A stretch of 64,000 bases of DNA from Tetramitus jugosus (taxonomy: Eukaryota; Heterolobosea; Eutetramitea; Acrasida; Vahlkampfiidae), in contig OW569353.1 in assembly GCA_937625935.1 (NCBI GenBank), forward strand, positions 548,121 through 612,120, given 5' to 3'. Of the stretch, positions 60,599 to 64,000 are shown in pieces (the stretch's first letter is position 1; every line of letters starts with the position of its first letter). The position numbers were made by a program, and so were the translations under genes. Under the pieces are notes generated by a model, which did not search any database, was not told where the DNA came from, and was given only the letters and a program-made list of their open reading frames with translations.

Positions 60599-61528
60599 TT
60601 AGTTCCTTTGTTTTGACCCTCGTCTTGACTTTCCTCGTGGTCTGCGAGGGGAGGATGGTTTGCGAGAGGGTTTTTGTTCTTTTTTTCGACCCCTACTGTT
60701 GCTAGGTGATCTTCTGGTCTTAGAGCGACCTCTTTTGGGAGATTTGGATCTCGGTTGGTTCTTTTGTTGTTTTCCTTTCGAAGGAGAACGACTATATGCT
60801 CTTTGGGTCTTTGAACGACCGCGAGATTTAGAACGATTTGAGCGAGCACGAGGTTTGGAATTGTCACGTCTTGGTCGTGATTTGGACCTTGCTCTTGATT
60901 GTTTACCAGCTTGAGCACTAATGCTGATTCTCCAATATGGAGCAGGTTTTGCTGGTACTTGGTTTTCTCCTTCATCGCTCATTGCGTTTTGTTGCTGTTG
61001 GAGAGCAATAATTCTTGTATGTTCTCTTTTTTCCTCTTGTCGTTTTTTGAGTCTTGTGTTCAATTTGTAAGACTGTACTTGAGTGTTCATCTTATTGATG
61101 TACTTGTCAACAGTGGTAACAAATGGACCTGTTCTATGCAATTGTAGTTCTTGTGTAGCTTCAGCAAGTGGTGCATCAGTATTTTTTGTCATTTGGTTCT
61201 TGCAATTGTTAATGAGGTCAGCGACATGTTCTTCAGCAGTCTTGATATATGCATTGGTCAATTGTGTAATGCTGTGATTGAATTTTTCAGACATTTCTTT
61301 ATCAGTAGAGACTGTGGCAGTGGAAGCAATGGTGAGCCATAAGTGTTCTAGCCTTCCTTGGAGGATGGCTGTCAGTTGCATGTTATTTTGCAAGTATTGT
61401 TGTTGCTTCTTCTCGGCAGTGATGGCTTTGCCAATGTTTGTCTTATACTTGTTGATGGCAGATGAGATAATCTTTTCCAGAATAGGATTATTCATTGCTA
61501 CAAGTGACTCTGCTGATGATTGACTCAT
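60599..61528 (-). CDS. Retroelement ORF1: helical N-terminus, Arg/Ser-rich basic C-terminus
   Basis: A 309-residue protein. Residues 1-180 are helical with coiled-coil character (e.g. NPILEKIISSAINKYKTNI; LKKRQEEKREHTRIIALQQQ). Residues 205-309 are dominated by Arg-Ser and Lys-Ser pairs (RARSKSRPRRDNSKPRARSN), like an SR domain. Such a tail could bind the element RNA, enter the nucleus with SR-protein import, or be phosphorylated. These are inferences. The start ATG is the complement of 61526-61528, 46 nt from the element's 5' end. ORF2 overlaps its last 94 nt in the -1 frame. Coiled-coil ORF1 proteins occur in large telomeric Penelope-like elements of rotifers, but homology is not claimed. 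Confidence 0.75.
   Translation of the reverse strand: MSQSSAESLVAMNNPILEKIISSAINKYKTNIGKAITAEKKQQQYLQNNMQLTAILQGRLEHLWLTIASTATVSTDKEMSEKFNHSITQLTNAYIKTAEEHVADLINNCKNQMTKNTDAPLAEATQELQLHRTGPFVTTVDKYINKMNTQVQSYKLNTRLKKRQEEKREHTRIIALQQQQNAMSDEGENQVPAKPAPYWRISISAQAGKQSRARSKSRPRRDNSKPRARSNRSKSRGRSKTQRAYSRSPSKGKQQKNQPRSKSPKRGRSKTRRSPSNSRGRKKEQKPSRKPSSPRRPRGKSRRGSKQRN
60680..60686 (-). promoter_or_regulatory. Candidate -1 ribosomal frameshift heptamer between ORF1 and ORF2
   Basis: On the minus strand ORF1 reads CGA AAA AAA GAA here. A-AAA-AAA has the X XXY YYZ form in the correct phase. ORF2 is in the -1 frame and its last upstream stop (TAG, complement of 60693-60695) is just before the heptamer. 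The two frames overlap from 60692 to 60599, so a -1 slip would fuse them. No pseudoknot was established downstream. Confidence 0.45.
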
Positions 61529-61574
61529 GGTTTGTGAGGAGTTAATGATATTAGTAATGTAAACCACTCAAATA

Positions 61575-62148
61575 GGTTTGGGTTCAAACACTCCACTATG
61601 GGGCGCGAGAGTGGCGAGTGAGATGTTGTTGTTGTTTGTTAGTTGTGGTATATTTACGTGCAACACAGGTATTCGGGCTGGTCGCAAATCTAGTGCGGTG
61701 CCTAAACATGAGCACTCTACACCACAACTTTATTATTTATACTAAAAGTGCAGGTCAACTTGGCTGCACAAAAGTCTTGAACCTTGGAAGATTGCAAATG
61801 CCCATTGGGCCGATAAAAATGGTCCGTAGGACCATTTTAATTGGCCGTTGGCGATTTGCACTGTAGTCGGAGCCGTACCCCGTACGGTTTATCCTGACTA
61901 CGAATCTTATGGTTCAGTACCACTTGTAGTCCATGCTATCAAGTTTGCGTTTCTTGATGCGAGGTGCACTCTGCATTAACGTACAACCCTTTGTATCTCT
62001 CACTCTCTTAGATACAACGGTTGTATTCACGTTGCAAGAGTCCCATGTGGACTGTGAAGGAGTTGTTTTGTGTCGTTTGGCCATTGCCGCTTCGACAGCC
62101 TCCTTTTCCCTCAAGTACCTCTTATTTTGGGTCTTGGGTGGGTTTGGG
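61575..62148 (-). mobile_element. Second, 5'-truncated copy of the Penelope-like element (574 bp)
   Basis: Identical, as far as I can read, to 56532-57105 with a constant offset of 5,043 and no indel. It contains the 3' untranslated region and the last ~78 codons of ORF2, and stops at the element's own GGGTGGGTTTGGG. There it continues directly as TTTGGG repeats. A long minus-strand frame across the junction codes a Pro-Asn-Pro-Lys repeat that is simply translated telomere sequence, not a protein. Confidence 0.9.
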
Positions 62149-62219
62149 TTTGGGTTTGGGTTTGGGTTTGGGTTTGGGTTTGGGTTTGGGTTTGGGTTTG
62201 GGTTGGGTTTGGGTTTGGG
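62143..62219 (+). repeat. Interstitial TTTGGG tract capping the truncated element
   Basis: About 12-13 units of TTTGGG, with one shortened GGGTTGGG unit near the right end. The first unit overlaps the element's own sequence. This looks like a former chromosome end that was later extended by copy C. Confidence 0.9.
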
Positions 62220-63210
62220 GATACATCCTGGATTCCCCAACCTAAGGAAACGATTTCCTTATATGGTAATTTTTTTTTTGAGATTTTTTATTGCTCTAAG
62301 AGCTTCAGCTGGTTGAGACGAAGAGATTGGCATTGTTTTCAACTCGATTTGAGCTTTATCGGCTCGTAGAGCCGATATATCTGTGCTGTATTTGACATAT
62401 TTTTATCGGCAACAGTGTTAAAACTGCAACAGATTTCAGTCGATTTTGATCCTGTACTGGAGTTAAGACATTCGATTGAGACTTGATTTCTTTAGTTTGG
62501 ATCAGGATATTGAGACAGTATTTGATCATTTTTAACATGATTTTCTTCCAACTATAGTTTTTGCCTCAGTTTTTGAGTACCTGATTTTTCAGAATTTTTG
62601 ACAGACTTGATTTAGTGTTTTTCTGGAGAGAATAGACAGATTTTATTAAATAATCACTGTAGAATCAGATGTTTTATCTAGTAATGAGACTTTTCTACGT
62701 AAAATCCTGTAAGACAGTGAAATATTGAAGTTTCAAATTTGAATCGAGTTTATAGTTGAAACGCCAAACTCAACCCGTCAGAAATCCAGAGTACTAGCTT
62801 TTTCTGAATGAAAATTCATATTTATGAATGTGATAGACTGAGAGTCTTGGAAAAAATTCTTCTTCTGAGATAGATCGGCTCTGACCGAATGAGGGCTCGG
62901 ATTTTGTCGTTTTCGTGCATGCAGAGTTGAATACCCAGACCCAACCCGACATAACTGAAGAGAAAAAGGAATGATTACTCATAAAACGTATATTTACTCC
63001 CTAACTTGCCTCAAATTCTTCCAGATGTTGAGCATTGGACGAGAGAATTTCTGTTTTCGACAAAGAGTAAGGAGTGAATGTCAAGAGATGGATATAGAAA
63101 TGGACTGAGTGATTTGAACTTTCATTAATCTTGTTTGATCAGATTTTAGATGGCAGATCGATTCTATTTTGAATTTGGATGAAGTTTTTGATTTTTGAGA
63201 AGAAAGTTGA
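62220..63210. repeat. Subtelomeric non-coding repeat, copy C
   Basis: A diverged third member of the family, bounded by TTTGGG on both sides. The right 290 bp align with copy B (56232-56522). The left part shares GTTAAAACTGCAACAGATTT and a hairpin TATCGGCTC-GTA-GAGCCGATA (62357-62377) with copies A and B. The middle also shows homologous words such as AATTCATA(T/C)(T/C)TATGAA. No gene is supported. Confidence 0.75.
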
Positions 63211-64000
63211 TTTGGGTTTGGGTTTGGGTTTGGGTTTTGGTTTTGGTTTGGGTTTTGGTTTGGGTTTGGGTTTTGGTTTGGGTTTGGGTTTGGGTTTGGG
63301 TTTGGGTTTTGGTTTGGGTTTGGGTTTTGGTTTGGGTTTGGGTTTTGGTTTTGGTTTTGGTTTTGGTTTTGGGTTTGGGTTTGGGTTTGGGTTTGGGTTT
63401 GGGTTTGGGTTTGGGTTTGGGTTTGGGTTTGGGTTTGGGTTTGGGTTTGGGTTTGGGTTTGGGTTTGGGTTTGGGTTTGGGTTTGGGTTTGGGTTTGGGT
63501 TTGGGTTTGGGTTTGGGTTTGGGTTTGGGTTTGGGTTTGGGTTTGGGTTTGGGTTTGGGTTTGGGTTTGGGTTTGGGTTTGGGTTTGGGTTTGGGTTTGG
63601 GTTTGGGTTTGGGTTTGGGTTTGGGTTTGGGTTTGGGTTTGGGTTTGGGTTTGGGTTTGGGTTTGGGTTTGGGTTTGGGTTTGGGTTTGGGTTTGGGTTT
63701 GGGTTTGGGTTTGGGTTTGGGTTTGGGTTTGGGTTTGGGTTTGGGTTTGGGTTTGGGTTTGGGTTTGGGTTTGGGTTTGGGTTTGGGTTTGGGTTTGGGT
63801 TTGGGTTTGGGTTTGGGTTTGGGTTTGGGTTTGGGTTTGGGTTTGGGTTTGGGTTTGGGTTTGGGTGGGGGTGGGGTTGGGGTTGGGGTTGGGGGTGGGG
63901 TTGTTGTGGGGGGGGGGGTTTGGGTTTGGGTTTGGGTTTGGGTTTGGGTTTGGTTTGGGTTTGGGTTTGGGTTTGGGTTTGGGTTTGGGTTTGGGTTTGG
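63211..64000 (+). repeat. Terminal TTTGGG telomeric array
   Basis: The proximal 160 bp (63211-63371) mix TTTGGG with TTTTGG and TTTTGGG variants. Next come about 82 uninterrupted TTTGGG units (63371-63865), a G-rich irregular patch with GGGGTT units (63866-63918), and TTTGGG again to the window edge. The orientation, G-rich strand running 5' to 3' toward the right, is that of a right-hand chromosome end. The variant-rich proximal zone is typical of telomere arrays. Confidence 0.92.

Larger units (their letters stand above)
56532..61574 (-). mobile_element. Telomere-associated, endonuclease-lacking Penelope-like retroelement, apparently complete (5,043 bp)
   Basis: On the minus strand the element reads 5' leader (45 nt), ORF1 (SR-rich protein), ORF2 (reverse transcriptase) and a 339-nt 3' untranslated region with hairpins. 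The 3' end GTTTGAACCCAAACC could pair with TTTGGG. The next copy begins exactly 5,043 bp further on with identical sequence, which defines the unit. Penelope-like elements without the GIY-YIG nuclease are known to sit at telomeres in rotifers, fungi and others, priming on chromosome ends. Here the orientation (3' end inward, 5' end toward the tip) is what that mechanism predicts, since the cDNA would extend the G-rich strand. ORF1 and ORF2 have no internal stops, so it may be recently active. Confidence 0.88.

Noticed and set aside
61914-62240. A 108-codon minus-strand frame with Asn-Pro-Lys-Pro repeats
   Set aside because: It is the translated C-strand of the TTTGGG tract fused to the end of the truncated retroelement, not a gene.
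1-64000. CRISPR arrays, operons, ribosome binding sites and bacterial insertion sequences
   Set aside because: The window is eukaryotic nuclear DNA; no direct-repeat/spacer pattern or bacterial transposase was seen.

Overview
The window looks like the right-hand end of a nuclear chromosome from a small-genome free-living protist. A heterolobosean amoeboflagellate such as Naegleria fits best. That assignment is an inference from gene content and style: densely packed genes on both strands, few short GT-AG introns (63-155 nt, several with a TACTAA-like branch site), the standard genetic code, start codons in an A/C-rich context, basal-body genes (SAS-6, a SPATA17-like protein), RCC1-repeat proteins, an RCC1/EGF receptor-kinase pseudogene, a cathepsin Z-like protease and a TauE-type transporter. 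No sequence search was possible, so the genus is not proven.

Positions 1-51,300 are ordinary gene-dense chromosome arm with about 35 protein genes. They cover translation and RNA (NFACT-R protein, ADAT2 tRNA deaminase, eS27, eS17, a 5S rRNA gene found on the minus strand at 11431-11551, a PPR protein, a cap-methyltransferase-like protein), mitochondrial metabolism (COQ6, methylmalonyl-CoA epimerase), amino-acid and protein turnover (histidine ammonia-lyase, PepD-like peptidase, cathepsin Z-like protease, PB1-UBA receptor, DnaJ/Hsp40), membranes and traffic (scramblase, ARMH3, TMEM63/OSCA-like channel, longin SNARE, TauE/SafE), and cytoskeleton (SAS-6, SPATA17-like, kinesin). I rebuilt introns for SAS-6, the SPATA17-like gene, DnaJ, kinesin, eS27 and eS17. 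In both ribosomal protein genes the first coding exon is only the ATG.

From about 51.9 kb the sequence decays toward the end: first a receptor-kinase pseudogene with stops and frameshifts (51.9-54.6 kb), then a gene-poor subtelomere. The subtelomere alternates between short TTTGGG tracts and longer units: two copies of a roughly 1 kb non-coding family (54.6-56.5 kb), an apparently complete Penelope-like retroelement of 5,043 bp on the minus strand, a second 574-bp copy of it that is 5'-truncated, a 77-bp TTTGGG tract, a third diverged non-coding copy, and finally a TTTGGG array of about 790 bp that runs to the window edge.

The most interesting system is this chromosome end. The retroelement has a reverse transcriptase with Penelope-type motifs (KVHK, GLPMGTN, YIDD) but no visible GIY-YIG endonuclease. 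Its orientation puts the RNA 3' end against the G-rich strand that runs out to the chromosome tip. The truncated copy passes straight into TTTGGG repeats at a telomere-like seed inside its own coding sequence. This is what is expected of an element that primes on chromosome ends, with telomerase then re-capping unfinished copies. A possible -1 frameshift site links its two ORFs, and the non-coding family carries a hairpin with a compensatory base-pair change.
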